This document shows, piece by piece, positions 44,746 through 55,945 of a stretch of DNA of 64,000 nucleotides. The stretch lies in NCBI GenBank assembly GCA_032622095.1, contig CP136064.1:183378209-183442208 (forward strand), read 5' to 3'. The position numbers were made by a program, and so were the translations under genes. Source of the DNA: Siphonodentalium dalli (Eukaryota; Mollusca; Scaphopoda; Gadilida; Siphonodentaliidae). The notes under the pieces were generated by a model. The model did no database searches, was not told the DNA's origin, and saw only the letters and a list, made by a program, of their open reading frames with translations. Positions within the stretch are counted from its first letter, which is position 1. Every line of letters begins with the position of its first letter.

Positions 44746-45994
44746 TATAACTCAAGATCTTTAACTAAACCCATAAATATCTTATTTATTCCAAGTAATT
44801 GCAACAAGATACTTAGATCAGAACTGGTGTTCGTATTGCTGTGATTATAAGAGTGAACTCGTTGACAGATAAAACAACTGATCCCTATAATGAATCTAAT
44901 AGAAAATATGAATCACTGACACAGAATTTTAATAAATTAAGATTACAAAGCTGAATTCTTTGTTTACATTCTGCAAAGGAGTGGAAAAGTCAAAATGACT
45001 CAAATGAGTGCTCACAAAGAAATCCAATTTGTTCCAGAAATTCATCTCTGATGATTGAGTATCATATTCTCAAATGATATAATGGGCTTGCAATACCAAC
45101 AAACTCTTAATAGAACAGCACCCTGCCCCAGAGAAATGACACAATTTTAACCTGACTAGACTGACATAATACTCTCTCCAGCTGTTTTCTTTGTTTATGT
45201 TACATTAAGAACTGGGTCAGCTGTGTTGTATCTCTAATGAGCTTGGCACACATCAGGTCTTTGTAGAGAGCTCTGAGCTCTCTGAGCTTCTTGCCATGCA
45301 GGCAATGGCAGGCTGGGAGAAGTGATTATCCACTTTGTGCTTTTGGTTCAAGTTCTACAGAAATCTGTCAATACTGTCATCAGTGGTTGATGTTTAGTAA
45401 TCGCTCTCTCAGAGAATCAATGAATCATTTGGGATTATGTTGCTACATTATTTGTTTCACTCTGTTAAACATCTTTTGTTGAGGTTCAGTGGGTCATGGA
45501 GAATTTTATACACAAATACTTAACTGTCTTAAAACTATTTTTTTGTGTTAATAACATTTCTGCAGAATGTCAAACCATTACTTTCCCAATCATTGTTTGC
45601 AATTCAAAAGTAGATAATCATATCTGGAAAAACAAGTCATACAAAAGAGATTGCATACTGAATTCAAGTCTGATTTTATTTTTCTTAATTCTGCTAGGAT
45701 CAATGGATCATTTATAATCATGTTGTTCTTTTTTCAATCTGTTCAACATCTTTTGTTGAAGCTCAGTGGGTCAGCGAGAACCCTACTCAGCTGCTGAAAG
45801 CATCTTGACACAACACTGGAAGAAAGTGTCATAAAATAATATTTTACATATGGTTCTGTCATAATGACAAGTACAAAATGACTTTAGCCTGATATAACAT
45901 GATTTTATACATACTAGTAAGGTTTAACCTGAAAATTGACCAGACACTCCATTTATTTCATGGCTGCAATATGTAGGAAACCAATCACAATTTA
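44746..45994. other. Intron sequence with a diverged direct repeat
   Basis: 'caatgaatcatttgggattatg...aacatcttttgttgaggttcagtgggtca' (45417-45494) recurs as 'caatggatcatttataatcatg...aacatcttttgttgaagctcagtgggtca' (45701-45773). No gene. Confidence 0.5.
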
Positions 45995-46206
45995 CAGTAA
46001 TGCCAAAATTATATGACCCTTTAACCACAGCACAATTATGGGAAAGTTTTCAGGATTTAGTCGGAAATATGGCTTGTTGCCATTCATTGGAAAGCTCTCA
46101 CTGAGAGCTTTCCTATGAATGGCAGCAAGACATATTTCCAACTAAATCCTGACAAATTTCCCATAATTCTGCTGTGGTTTAGGGTTGAATATTTAGGACA
46201 TCACTG
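45995..46206. mobile_element. TA palindromic MITE, diverged copy
   Basis: CAGTAATGCC to GGACATCACTG, flanked by TA on both sides. It is the most substituted full-length copy (for example, atatgaccctttaaccacag), so probably the oldest. Confidence 0.93.
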
Positions 46207-46585
46207 TAGATTGTGAGTTAATTTGGCCCAATGCCCGGGATAGCACAGGAAAGGCTCATAGAAGTGCCTTATTTCCACTGTGGTCCTGTGAGTCGGATGA
46301 CTCAAATTTTAATCAGGTAATTTTCCCATTTTTCCCACGGTAGGATTCTTTAATGTGCGCACATTGTTGCACTCGGGACAACCATGAACGTCAGCTCCCT
46401 GATCTGATAGTGACACCGAAGAGGAGCGGGAGTATGAAATTCGTCCAATTCTGGAATCGTTCTCAGAGCACCGATTGTGGCTTCGATTGTTGATTCTTAA
46501 TGCCTATGGTACTGGGGATGCAGAGACGACACCAAGTCCGACCGATACCATATCAGTTCTTCTTTTCTCAACCATATCAAAGCAA
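46207..46585. other. Intron sequence, possible old retroposon
   Basis: 46300-46450 is GC-richer, with 'ggattctttaatgtgcgcac' and 'gtgacaccgaagaggagcgg'. I cannot assign it. Confidence 0.3.
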
Positions 46586-46722
46586 AGGAGATGGGTCAAG
46601 AAAAATACAACAAGTATAACAGAGTATGCTGGGATAATTTTAATAACTTGAGGATATCAGTAGGATGAGGGGAATGTAATGCAAATAAGAGCTGGCAGAC
46701 ATCCCTGGAATTTACCCCCCCC
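46586..46722 (+). repeat. Direct repeat flanking a foldback, left copy
   Basis: 'gtcaagaaaaatacaacaag', 'agagtatgctgggataattt', 'gtaggatgaggggaatgtaa', 'taagagctggcagacatccc', then 'tttacccccc'. It recurs at about 47398-47545. Confidence 0.85.
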
Positions 46723-46724
46723 CC
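46715..46724 (+). repeat. C10 homopolymer tract
   Basis: Ten C on the plus strand at the end of the left direct repeat; the other copy has CCCCCC-T-C. Confidence 0.9.
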
Positions 46725-46941
46725 AAGTCATTTATTATCACTTCCATGACTCCTCTGGGCCACATATGTTCTGTATCTTCGTGGAATATATATATTTTCA
46801 TTTCTCCGAAAACTATATATTAATGGCCATATATAATGTAAAAATAATCAGGGGCTATAACAATATGTGGCACTTTAACTTGTAAACGATCATGACATGT
46901 GAATAAATAAGGGCTAGCCACAGTGCTAGCAGGAACTCAAA

Positions 46942-47330
46942 CTAGATCATACCATCAATCTCTACTCTGGCTTATACCCATAGAAATCATATTCCACCAG
47001 CACAAAACCTGAGTATGTTTTGATGTTGTAACAGGGAAGTTTCTAACATTGAACAAAAAAACAGTTTAGGTAATATATTTCTAAGTTAATACCTGTTCCT
47101 TAATAATGTATTTCTCTGCTGGTGAAGGTCCCAACTCGATATTGCACGATTTAAGTGACTTAAGTAGATTATGGAGGAAAATGTATTAACAAAGAAATAT
47201 ATTCTCTGCCTTGTTTGATCCATGTTATAAAGATCCCTGTCAGACAGTGTCAGAACGGGTTTTGTAAAGGTGGGATATGATCTCTACGGGCCTAAGTCAG
47301 AATAGAGATTCATGGCATGATCTAGTAATC
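46942..47330. mobile_element. Foldback element, 'catattccaccag' family, copy 3
   Basis: Left 'atcatattccaccagcacaa' and 'tgatgttgtaacagggaa', right 'gtgggatatgatctctacgg' and 'gatccctgtcagacagtgtc'. The inner 'tggtgaaggtcccaactcga' matches copy 1. Confidence 0.7.
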
Positions 47331-47397
47331 AAACATATAGTATACAAGATCTGGGATCAATTCAGACCTACTTTGCTCACCCAGGTCAAAACAAATG

Positions 47398-47545
47398 AGA
47401 CAGGTCAGGAAAAAAATACATCAAGTAGAACAGATTATGCTGGGATAATTTACCTAGAGGAGATCTGTAGGATGAGGGGAACATTGTGTAAATAAGAGCT
47501 GGCAGACATCCCTAGATGTTTGACCTAGAATTTACCCCCCTCAGG
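47398..47545 (+). repeat. Direct repeat flanking a foldback, right copy
   Basis: Matches 46586-46722 about 800 bp away: 'gaacagattatgctgggata', 'tgtaggatgaggggaacatt', 'aagagctggcagacatccct', 'aatttacccccc'. Confidence 0.85.
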
Positions 47546-47931
47546 ATTCAGCAGAGAAATCAATATCAACAGCATATCTCCTTCTATATGAATATATTCA
47601 TTCCTAGTAGAAGCCTCATCCGAGATATCAGAACAAATTAGGCTTTGATGCCTCTTCCACCATGAAAGAGAGTTCAAATTGTAAATTAGGTCTGATCCTG
47701 GTGTCACGAAACAGGGGCATCAATAAATGTGTATGTATTTAATAACCTCTTCACTGGTGAACAACGTCATGACGTCGAAAGCGGGAAAGTTGACGTTATA
47801 GCATTTTTGCAGTGGAAAATATAACCGGACTGATCGACTCCATCCGAAGGCTATTATCATAAGCAATCCTGGAACATCATAAATAAAAATAAATAAAAAC
47901 TGTCTAAAAACTAGCAAAATAACCATGACTA

Positions 47932-48071
47932 CAGTAATGCCCTAAATAATCGACTCATTAACTCTCAGTGAGCTTTCCGATGAATGGCAACAAACCATAT
48001 TTCCGACTAAATCCTGAAAAATTTCCCATAATTCTTCTGTGGTTAAGGAGTTGATTTTTAGGGCATTACTG
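47932..48071. mobile_element. TA palindromic MITE, deleted left arm
   Basis: CAGTAATGCCCTAAATAATC joins 'aactctcagtgagctttccg'; the right arm is complete to GGCATTACTG-TA. 140 bp. Confidence 0.93.
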
Positions 48072-48606
48072 TATATAAACTGGATGCTATTGAGTTAAAT
48101 CATTTGGGGTCAAGTCCTATGTATTTAAGTACAGGACATAAGGAAGGTGATGGCATAATCAGCTTTCACAGGTCTCACTGTATCTCACATATCCTTTAAT
48201 AATGTGTTATCAGAGTAAGCTTATAAATAAAGCTGGCTAACCACTTCCCTTTGGTCCAATGATGTAGGTCATCTACTGCCCTAGATAATACTTATAACCT
48301 CAAAGTACCTCGTAAGCTTTATTTTTGAAAGTATTTCCTGGTTATCAATCTCTATGCTAAATCATGATCAGATTAATATATTTGTAAAGAAATTAACCCT
48401 GTTTATACGCACTTGACAGCTATTTCTTTAACCTAATGATACCTTGGTACTAAGTGTGGAGGTCAATGTTGAGTGCAATATGGGATTATATGTCAGTACT
48501 GAGGACAGCTCTACTACAGCGCTATCACTCTCGCTATCACTCTCGCTCAATATTAATTCCCAGCACATCAGTCTTGAAAAGAGTTCAAATGTTTTGAGGA
48601 ATGTCA
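48072..48606. other. Intron sequence, unassigned
   Basis: A short tandem 'ctctcgctatca' lies near 48525-48548. Otherwise nothing recognised. Confidence 0.35.
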
Positions 48607-48819
48607 CAGTAATGCCCTAAATAATCAGCTCCTTAACCACAGCAGAATTATGGGTAACTTTTCAGGATTTAGTCGGAAATATGACTTGTTGCCATTCATC
48701 AGAAAGCTCTCAGTGAGAGCTTTCCGATGAATCGCAACAAGCCATAGTTCCAACTAAATCCTGAAAAGTTACCCACAATTCTGCTGTGGTTAAGGAGTCG
48801 ATTATTTAGGGCATTACTG
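48607..48819. mobile_element. TA palindromic MITE, full copy
   Basis: CAGTAATGCCC to GGGCATTACTG; right flank TA, left flank CA. Confidence 0.95.
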
Positions 48820-48844
48820 TAGATGTTTCAGAACAGATCATTAA

Positions 48845-49016
48845 CCCTTTCTACACTAAATGGATTCTCCCACTCGGTTATAAAAGTATAAAAATTTTCA
48901 TTGGAATGGTCTAGAAGTAATCAAATTTATTGGAGGAAAATGTTCAGATAATAAGTTAGTATCTGAACATTTCCTATTGCAACTACTCATCAATGAGTAA
49001 TTTAGTAAAGCAAGGG
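48845..49016 (+). mobile_element. TTAA MITE (type B), short copy with exact ends
   Basis: TTAA at 48841-48844 and 49017-49020; ends CCCTTTCTACACTAAATGG and AGTAAAGCAAGGG. It shares its right TTAA with the next type A element. 172 bp, middle deleted. Confidence 0.9.
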
Positions 49017-49020
49017 TTAA

Positions 49021-49240
49021 CAGCAACAGCATTAAAAATCCTATGCCAGTGCATTCTCTTATATATGCAAGTCTCCTATGGAAGCCTTGCATATACAAGA
49101 GAGAATGCACTGGCTTACAAGGTCAATATATATATTGTTAGACCAATGTATTCTCTTATATATACGAGACTCGCATATATAAGAGAATGCATTGGCACAT
49201 GGTTTTCACAAAATTTCAGGAAGCTCCAGTCAAGGAAGGA
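49021..49240. mobile_element. TTAA hairpin MITE (type A), adjoining a type B element
   Basis: Begins at 'cagcaacagcattaaaaatc' directly after the shared TTAA and ends 'gaagctccagtcaaggaagga' before TTAA (49241-49244). Two hairpins of 'gcattctcttatatatgcaa'. The first ~20 bp of the left end is lost. Confidence 0.85.
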
Positions 49241-50230
49241 TTAATAATAGCATTGCTGGATAGCTTATGACAGTCAAACCGTAATGTGCTATGAACCATT
49301 CTGAATGTTATATAAAACACCCTCAAAATCAAATAAAATGCCACTAGGCCACACGTCCCCTGAATACGGTGGCTAATTTGACAGCTTTTTTTAGAAATGA
49401 AAAATTTGATTCTGGGAACAATCATTGAATCAAACTTTGCTTCCAACTGTCTATATGTTCTTAATATATTTGATTGGAAATCAGAATGATATTCAACTAA
49501 TTATAAGTCGAATAACTGTGTTAGAAATCATCTGACCAGAACCATATTCGAACTTGACCTCAATAATGTGATGTTTATTACTTATACCAAGAATCGTATT
49601 GACCGGATAATACTGACCAGAGTTATTATCTGGACAACATTAATATCGCAATTTCTAAGTAAAAACAATGGCCATAAATCAGACAAAATTCATGGGACTG
49701 GAACCATAATCTAACTTGACCTCAATAATGTGATGGTTATTCCTCATTCCAAAGTTTCAACAAGTGTGGTTCAGGTTGCAAATCAAATTTCCACCTGTCA
49801 CCCCAGGAGACTCGAGCAATAACATAACTAAGAAATCCTCAAGTACCATACAAGATGTAAATGGGGTAATAAGTAGTCTTTCCAGTGTAGACTTGATAAT
49901 ATATTACCTCTGTCATAAAATGTGTGTCATTGTTCACAGTGTTGCTACTTTCATTGTTGCCGATTATCCTGGTTGGTGTTTGTGTGTGAGATAATTTCAA
50001 TGACAATTGTGCTGAATTGTATGGTGTCTCGAATACTGGGTTATAAAAGGCTAGTCCAAATTAAGTGGGTTACACAATGTTTATGAAGCGTAAAACAGAT
50101 TTATGGGAAATAAAGCACAGAATGCATATTATATGTTGAACTTTTTATTTTTGTTATACTGTTAGTTAAGAAAATTCAGGTCCCGATCCTGTGACCTATG
50201 TTAACTTGTGTGCATTAAACGGGCTATTAC
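49241..50230. other. Intron sequence with GTCCCCTG-type repeat remnants
   Basis: 49330-49790 has 'ccacacgtcccctgaatacg' and two diverged 'catctgaccagaaccatattcgaacttgacctcaataatg' units, related to 33993-34735. No gene. Confidence 0.5.
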
Positions 50231-50563
50231 TAATGCTGAAGGGGTCAGTCTCACCAAAAAAAGTGCTGAAGGGTACACAGGATTTTCAAAATGTGCTGAA
50301 GGGTACACAGGGTTTGAAATGTCGTTCTAAAGGACATTCAGTTTTCGTATCTGCCATGATTTCTGTTAGAGAATAATTGTTTACATTCCAATGAATATTA
50401 AAGTGTACTGAAAACAAACTGCTAATGGGCGCCATACTTTCATAAACACAATTAAAGTAATGGTGTTCGTGCCGATCACAAACCCTGTGTACTCTTCAGC
50501 ACATTTTCAAACCCTGTGTACCCTTCAGCACTTTTTTTGGTGAGAGTGACCCCTTCAGCATTA
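50231..50563. mobile_element. Foldback with internally duplicated arms
   Basis: The left end TAATGCTGAAGGGGTCAGTC is inverted at the right as GTGACCCCTTCAGCATTA. Each arm holds two copies of 'tgctgaagggtacacagg' (left) or 'ccctgtgtacccttcagca' (right). The centre (50330-50470) is unpaired. Flanks share ACT. 333 bp. Confidence 0.85.
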
Positions 50564-50884
50564 CTAACTAACTGAACTCATACCAGTAAAGTGAAGGGAC
50601 AGAAGACAAAACCTGCTCTAAGAAATGAAGTGACTAGAGCTGCTCGAAGCACTGAACTATTTTCTCATTTCTTACTGAAATGTCCATGTTAAGTTTCAGA
50701 ATGATACTGAATTGTCTGTAAGCAAAGATTAATAATGAGAATATGACTCTCAAATTTTTCAGCTTTGTATTATTTTTCAGCTGTTCCCACCAAGAATGCC
50801 TTCTGTATATATAAACATTGAGTTTTTCACTTAAATTTTTGGGGATTTGAGCCATGTGAACTTGTCTGAGCCTTGATCTTGGTA

Positions 50885-51097
50885 CAGTAATGCCCTAAAT
50901 AATCAACTCCTTAACCACAGCAGAATTATGGGTAACTTTTCAGGATTTATTCGAAAATATGGCTTGTTGCCATTCATCGGAAAGCTCTCAGTGAGAGCTT
51001 TCTGATGAATGGCAACAAGCCATATTTCCGACTAAATCCTGAAAAGTTACCAATAATTCTGCTGTGGTTAAGGAGTTGATTATTTAGGGCATTACAG
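50885..51097. mobile_element. TA palindromic MITE, full copy
   Basis: TA-CAGTAATGCCC to GGGCATTACAG-TA. Arms complete. Confidence 0.95.
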
Positions 51098-51868
51098 TAC
51101 TCATATCTTGATCAGAGTGACAGAAGAATTAACTACTGGAAATCAAAGGGGACTGTTACTAACAGCATGTAAATTATTTAATTCTTACTCCCCCAGGACT
51201 AATAACCCATGCACTGTTTATAGGAAATCCTTCTGGAATAATGACTATTCTCGAATAGACAATCCATTCTAATCATACAGACTGAGAACACTACAGAGAC
51301 ATAAATGTACTCAATCGGCAGAAAAACATAAATACTTCATGTCCATATTTATTTGTAAAGCACAGACTTAAGTACTATCCATATAAGGTCGAAAGGTCGC
51401 ATAAATTGATTGATCGAATTGAAAATCTGAGGTCCTTTCTTCAATTATAACCACAACAAGAATGAATGTATACAAATCTCCAACATGCAGGCTATTATCC
51501 TGCGACATTTCAGATCACGTGCCTCCACCTATGGAGCACCACCGCAGTGGTCGTCAAACAAAGGACAATAATTATTGGCAGGTTTATTCCCATTGGTTGC
51601 ATGACCTATTTTCCTTGAAATTGTGTCAAACACTGGTTGCAAATAGAAACTTCTATATTTATCCTTTATGTGAGTAATGACTGAAGGGAACCAGCTGTTT
51701 GTGGACTACTCTTGGTTATATTTGGGTTCAGTCTTACTCATGGTGTTTATTGTCCAGTTGTGTACATATAGGTCACACATGGACAAGATGTTTACCGAAT
51801 TCTGCATTGTATTTTCCTTGCCTTCCTAGGTGTCTGTATTATTTAAACATGGATCACCATTACCAGTA

Positions 51869-51883
51869 CCCCCCCCCCCCCCC
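51869..51883 (+). repeat. C15 homopolymer tract
   Basis: Fifteen C on the plus strand. Confidence 0.95.
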
Positions 51884-52438
51884 ATTTGTGGTATGTGGGG
51901 TTCAGGATATTTGCAGACAGTTGGCAGGATTCATACCCCTTTGTTAACTGGTACTCGGGATTCATATGGCCAATTTAGGATTCAATAAAAAGACTGCTAC
52001 GCAGCTTTTGTAGCACAAAATTACACAAATTGTGATTATTTTCCAGCCCAAATGACATATTTTGATGTAATTCAGCCTAATACCTCTTGATATGTTGGAG
52101 TTTCAGCAAATGTGTGAACATTATAATATTAGTGTGAAATAACAATGACTTGTATTCTATATTTTCTTATCCGGTAAGAAGGAATGACACCTCTGTTAAC
52201 TGGTATTCAAGAATGTAGATACAAGAATGATGGTGGGTAGGGGTGACACCCTTATCAGAGCTCAAGAATTTAATGACAAAAATGCAGCAGGCAAAGTGGG
52301 TAGGAGTATGCAGATGTACTAGTTATAACTTTCAAATTTAAATACAAATTTCAATAACCGTTATCAATTTGATATTAGAGTATTTTGAAAGATATTCATG
52401 TAAACATGACAGAGTTCGATGTAGTGGATTCATCAAAT

Positions 52439-52641
52439 CGACATTCAGATTTGAGATTCTACCCCACCAGACGGATATATATTTTGAAGTGCACTGTTGA
52501 CAAAATTCCCATTATTCCCTCAAGAGTTCTATACTGGAGATTGGACAACTCGATATTCAGATTTTAGAGTATACCCCACCAGGTGGGAGTGCATATTTTG
52601 AAGCACATTAATTATTGACAAAAGTCCCATTATTCCGTCAA
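52439..52641 (+). repeat. Diverged tandem duplication, ~110-bp period
   Basis: 'attcagatttgagattctac', 'cccaccag', 'atatattttgaagtgcact', 'attcccattattccctcaa' recur as 'attcagattttagagtatac', 'cccaccag', 'tgcatattttgaagcacat', 'gtcccattattccgtcaa'. Confidence 0.75.
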
Positions 52642-52819
52642 TGAATCAGAACTTAAGCATACCAATACAATCTATTAAATTTATAGCCAATATCAATAAC
52701 CCACTCAAAGATAGTAAGGCAAAAATCATAGCAACTCTGGACCTAAACTATTCAATATTAGCATAAATTTGACAAACATAAAAATTGTTAGGTGCTGGGT
52801 ACATAATCATTATAAATCT

Positions 52820-53460
52820 TCAAACACACCTGGAGTACTAATTTGATCAGTGCAGCATTAAGAAGCACTTACTACTACAGCATACATTATCACCTGCTGC
52901 ATGTTACAGCAGGCATATTATGTCAGGTACACTGTGGAAAAAAGGCCAATCAAATCAGCACTAAATTTTTCTATACACAAAGCTACCCTGTTTTCCTGTT
53001 ATTACAGTTACCTCGAAAAAAGTGGAATACTCTAGAATATTATTCCTGGTGCTATTACTCAATTTTTCTGTTTGCTCATTGGGATATGTGACTTGATTTT
53101 CTGTCAAAATATTTGCAGAGGGTGAGGGAAGTCAATTTTTCTAGCAAATAACGTTTGACTACATGGCTATAGTCTGCATAAAAGTATAAATTCATATATT
53201 TATGGACTTGGAACTTGGCAAGAATGTGGCAAAAGTTTAATTTTCAGGATGATGCAATCATGTGCATACTGATATATCCAATAAATAATTAATTAAAAGA
53301 AATAACTGAGTTTATCAATAACTCATCAATGCGTAACATCAAACACACCTGGAGTACCAAGTTGATCTGTGTGGCCTCAAGAAGCAGTTACCATACAGCA
53401 TACATAATCACCTGCTGTATGTTACAGCAGGCATATTACAGTATGTCAGGTATATTGTGT
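52820..53460 (+). repeat. Pair of ~120-bp direct repeats, 519 bp apart
   Basis: 'tcaaacacacctggagtact', 'aagaagcacttactac', 'tgttacagcaggcatattat', 'gtcaggtacactgtg' (52820-52936) recur at 53339-53460 with substitutions. Confidence 0.8.
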
Positions 53461-53539
53461 GAACCTGTGTAAAATTAGCTGACAATTAGAACTACACCAG
53501 TGCCAAGAGATTTCTGACAGGCCCAAACAAAAGCAGACA

Positions 53540-53746
53540 CAGTAATGCCCTAAATAATCGACTCAACCACAGCAGAATTATAGGTAATTTTTCAGGATTT
53601 AGTCGGAAATATGGCTTGTTGCCACTCATCGGAAAGCTCTCAGTGAGCTTTCCGAAGAATGGCAACAAGCCATATTTCCGACTAAATCCTGGAAATTACC
53701 CATAATTCTGCTGTGGTTAAGGAGTCGATTATTTAGGGCATTAATG
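53540..53746. mobile_element. TA palindromic MITE, full copy
   Basis: CAGTAATGCCC to GGGCATTAATG; small deletions at 'gactcaaccaca' and 'ctcagtgagctt'. Followed by the 65-bp flank shared with 39978-40042. Confidence 0.95.
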
Positions 53747-53811
53747 TAGGATGAGCCGATTGACATAATCACTAAAAGCTAGTCAAATTGTTTCTGATGA
53801 CCTTCATGATG
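53747..53811. repeat. 65-bp flank shared with 39978-40042
   Basis: 'aggatgagccgattgacata', 'atcactaaaagctagtcaaa', 'ttgtttctgatgaccttcat'; one or two differences from the other copy. Confidence 0.9.
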
Positions 53812-53884
53812 AGAAACCCACACACATTGTTTCTGCATTTCCTAGTGTTAACTTCCATGATACATGAATGTAGGAAGTCAGCTA

Positions 53885-54291
53885 CAAGCCTGAATTTAGT
53901 TTGTCTGACATTTGCAGAATGAGGTCCCCAGAGGGTGAATTTAGTGACGTTATCCCCGCATCACCAAATTTACCTTCTGGGGACCTCATTCTGCTTAGTC
54001 ATTACTGCTGTGGGAGACCTAGGATCAGATTGAAGTTCCCTAGTTGAAGTTACTGATGTACATGCACCCATTAGTCACCTCGATTATGCATTTTTATCTT
54101 CTGTGTAAAAAGTAACTAAAAACAATGTTAATTTGATATTATATATACTTCCCAGAAGATGAGGCCTAAGCAGAATGAGGTCATCAGAGGGTAATTTGGT
54201 GATGCTAGCCCACTGTGTGGGGTAGCATCACTAAATTCGCCCTCTGGGGAACCTCATTCTGCAAATATCAGACACACTAAATTCAGACTTG
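53885..54291. mobile_element. hAT-like CAAGCCTGAA MITE, full-length copy
   Basis: Ends CAAGCCTGAATTTAGTTTG and CACACTAAATTCAGACTTG. Flanks GTCAGCTA (53877-53884) and GTCGTCTA (54292-54299) match 6 of 8. 407 bp; the left hairpin loop is shortened. Confidence 0.92.
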
Positions 54292-54299
54292 GTCGTCTA

Positions 54300-55037
54300 G
54301 GTTCTATTGTACCCTGGTATAGGAAAATGGATTTATAGAGGATGTTTATGTCACCTAAAAAAAGTTGATACTGGATGTCTGGAGAAGCTAGTCGGTGGAT
54401 GCATATTGACAAGTTCTACATTCCTCATCTGATACTACAGTAATGAGACATGGCACATAGACTCAAACCTGGCATGATTTAGGAGTGCAGGAGTACTTCA
54501 GGGCCATTGGAAGCTCTGAAAAAGTGAGGGGGGGGGGGTGATATTGTGGGACACGTACCACATCAGTAGTTCGGTACCGGTACATTTTCATCAGGTTTAC
54601 ATTAAATAAGGTCTCATATCAGAGGCCCATATCTAGCGTACTTAGTTCTAACACTAGTTAAAATCTGGATCAGGTCTTTTTCTGAACTTTAGAAAATTGT
54701 GGATTTAGTTTGAGTTCTAAAAACAAATTTGTGAACTGCAGGCATGTGATCAACTCTAAACCATATGACCGATGCTGGGATATACACCTGGACCAGTGGA
54801 CATAAGGAAATGATTTCCCAACCCATGGATAAACTGTCTGATGTTAAACACAAACGAAGTTTGATGTGTCTGGCATGTTATCTGGGAAATGTAATAATGT
54901 GCCAGTCTTCATGTGATTGTCACCCCAAAGTCTGGATTGTGACTTAGTTGATGTGAACTTGATCATGGTACAGGAAGTCTGAACAGGAGATTTATGAGAA
55001 ATATCTGTGGGGGTTTCATCTCAGTTTAATGTGTACT
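54300..55037. other. Intron sequence, unassigned
   Basis: It holds the only long G tract of the window (G11, 54528-54538). A 60-residue open frame at 54765-54947 has no known domain. Confidence 0.4.
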
Positions 55038-55340
55038 CAAGTCTGAGTTCAGTGTACCTGTCCATTTGCAGAATGAGGACCCCCAGAGGGTGAATATAGT
55101 GATGTTATCCCACATGGTGAATATTGTGATGTACATCCATTGGGAACCTCGATTATGTGATGTGTTGTCTGCCAATTTGGGGATATAAAGAAACTAAAAT
55201 AAAAAGAAATAGAAAATTGAAGAATGAGGTCCCCAGAGGGTGAATTTAGTGATGCTAGCCCGCTATGCGGGATAGCATCACTAAATTCACCCTCTGGGGA
55301 CCTCATTCTGCAAATGACAGACACCTTATTCTCAGGCCTG
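55038..55340. mobile_element. hAT-like CAAGCCTGAA MITE, partly deleted copy
   Basis: Ends CAAGTCTGAGTTCAGTGTA and CACCTTATTCTCAGGCCTG. The left hairpin is lost; the right hairpin is intact (gatgctagcccgctatgcgg / gatagcatcactaaattcac). Flanks share GTACT. Confidence 0.88.
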
Positions 55341-55833
55341 AACGTACTGTGAAAACCTGACATTGATAGGACACAGGACTGAAGTTCCTGAACATGCATA
55401 ATAAATTGGCACAGCAAATCAATTTCGAGAGCTGCTATTACAGTCCTTCCCATAAGAAAAACACAGCAAGAACAGCTATTTGCTCCCACAATTCAGAATA
55501 TAAATGTAAGTTAAACCTGTGATACAAGCAATGGTTGGGTTTTCCTCTAGACAAAGTGCCGTTATGGATACCCCAAATACCGACATGTACATTCATATGC
55601 CCATAATTAAATTGAGTCTGAGAAAAGGATGTAACAAAATTTGAAATAGTACAATATTGATTCAATGATTCAAAACATATGATCAATTTTGATCTAGATG
55701 TGACTTTCAACAGGAATTAATCTGAGCACCTGTCAATTGAAAATTGCTAATGCAGGAGCAACTACAGCCTTCTCTTGGGAAGGACTGGGTAAAGACAATT
55801 GAAACTTGGACATGGCTGTCTGTTTAAGATGTA
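55341..55833. other. Intron sequence, unassigned
   Basis: No gene or repeat recognised. Open frames here have no known domain. Confidence 0.35.
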
Positions 55834-55945
55834 CAGTAATGCCCAAAATAATTGACTCCTTAACCACAGCAGAATTATGGGTAATTTTTCAGGATTTAGT
55901 CTGAAATATGGCTTGTTGCCCTTCATCAGAAAGCTCTCATTGAGA
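55834..55945. mobile_element. TA palindromic MITE, left half only
   Basis: TA-CAGTAATGCCCAAAATAATT to 'cagaaagctctcattgaga', then unrelated sequence. Confidence 0.92.

Larger units (their letters stand above)
51098..53539. other. Intron stretch with local duplications
   Basis: No gene. It holds a C15 tract (51869-51883) and two sets of diverged direct duplications (52439-52523 / 52550-52641 and 52820-52936 / 53339-53460). Confidence 0.5.

Noticed and set aside
55049-55489. 146-residue minus-strand open frame containing VICRMRSPEGEFSDAIPHSG
   Set aside because: Most of it is the hAT-like CAAGCCTGAA MITE in translation. The same peptide occurs at other copies (19821, 36247, 56925, 61439).
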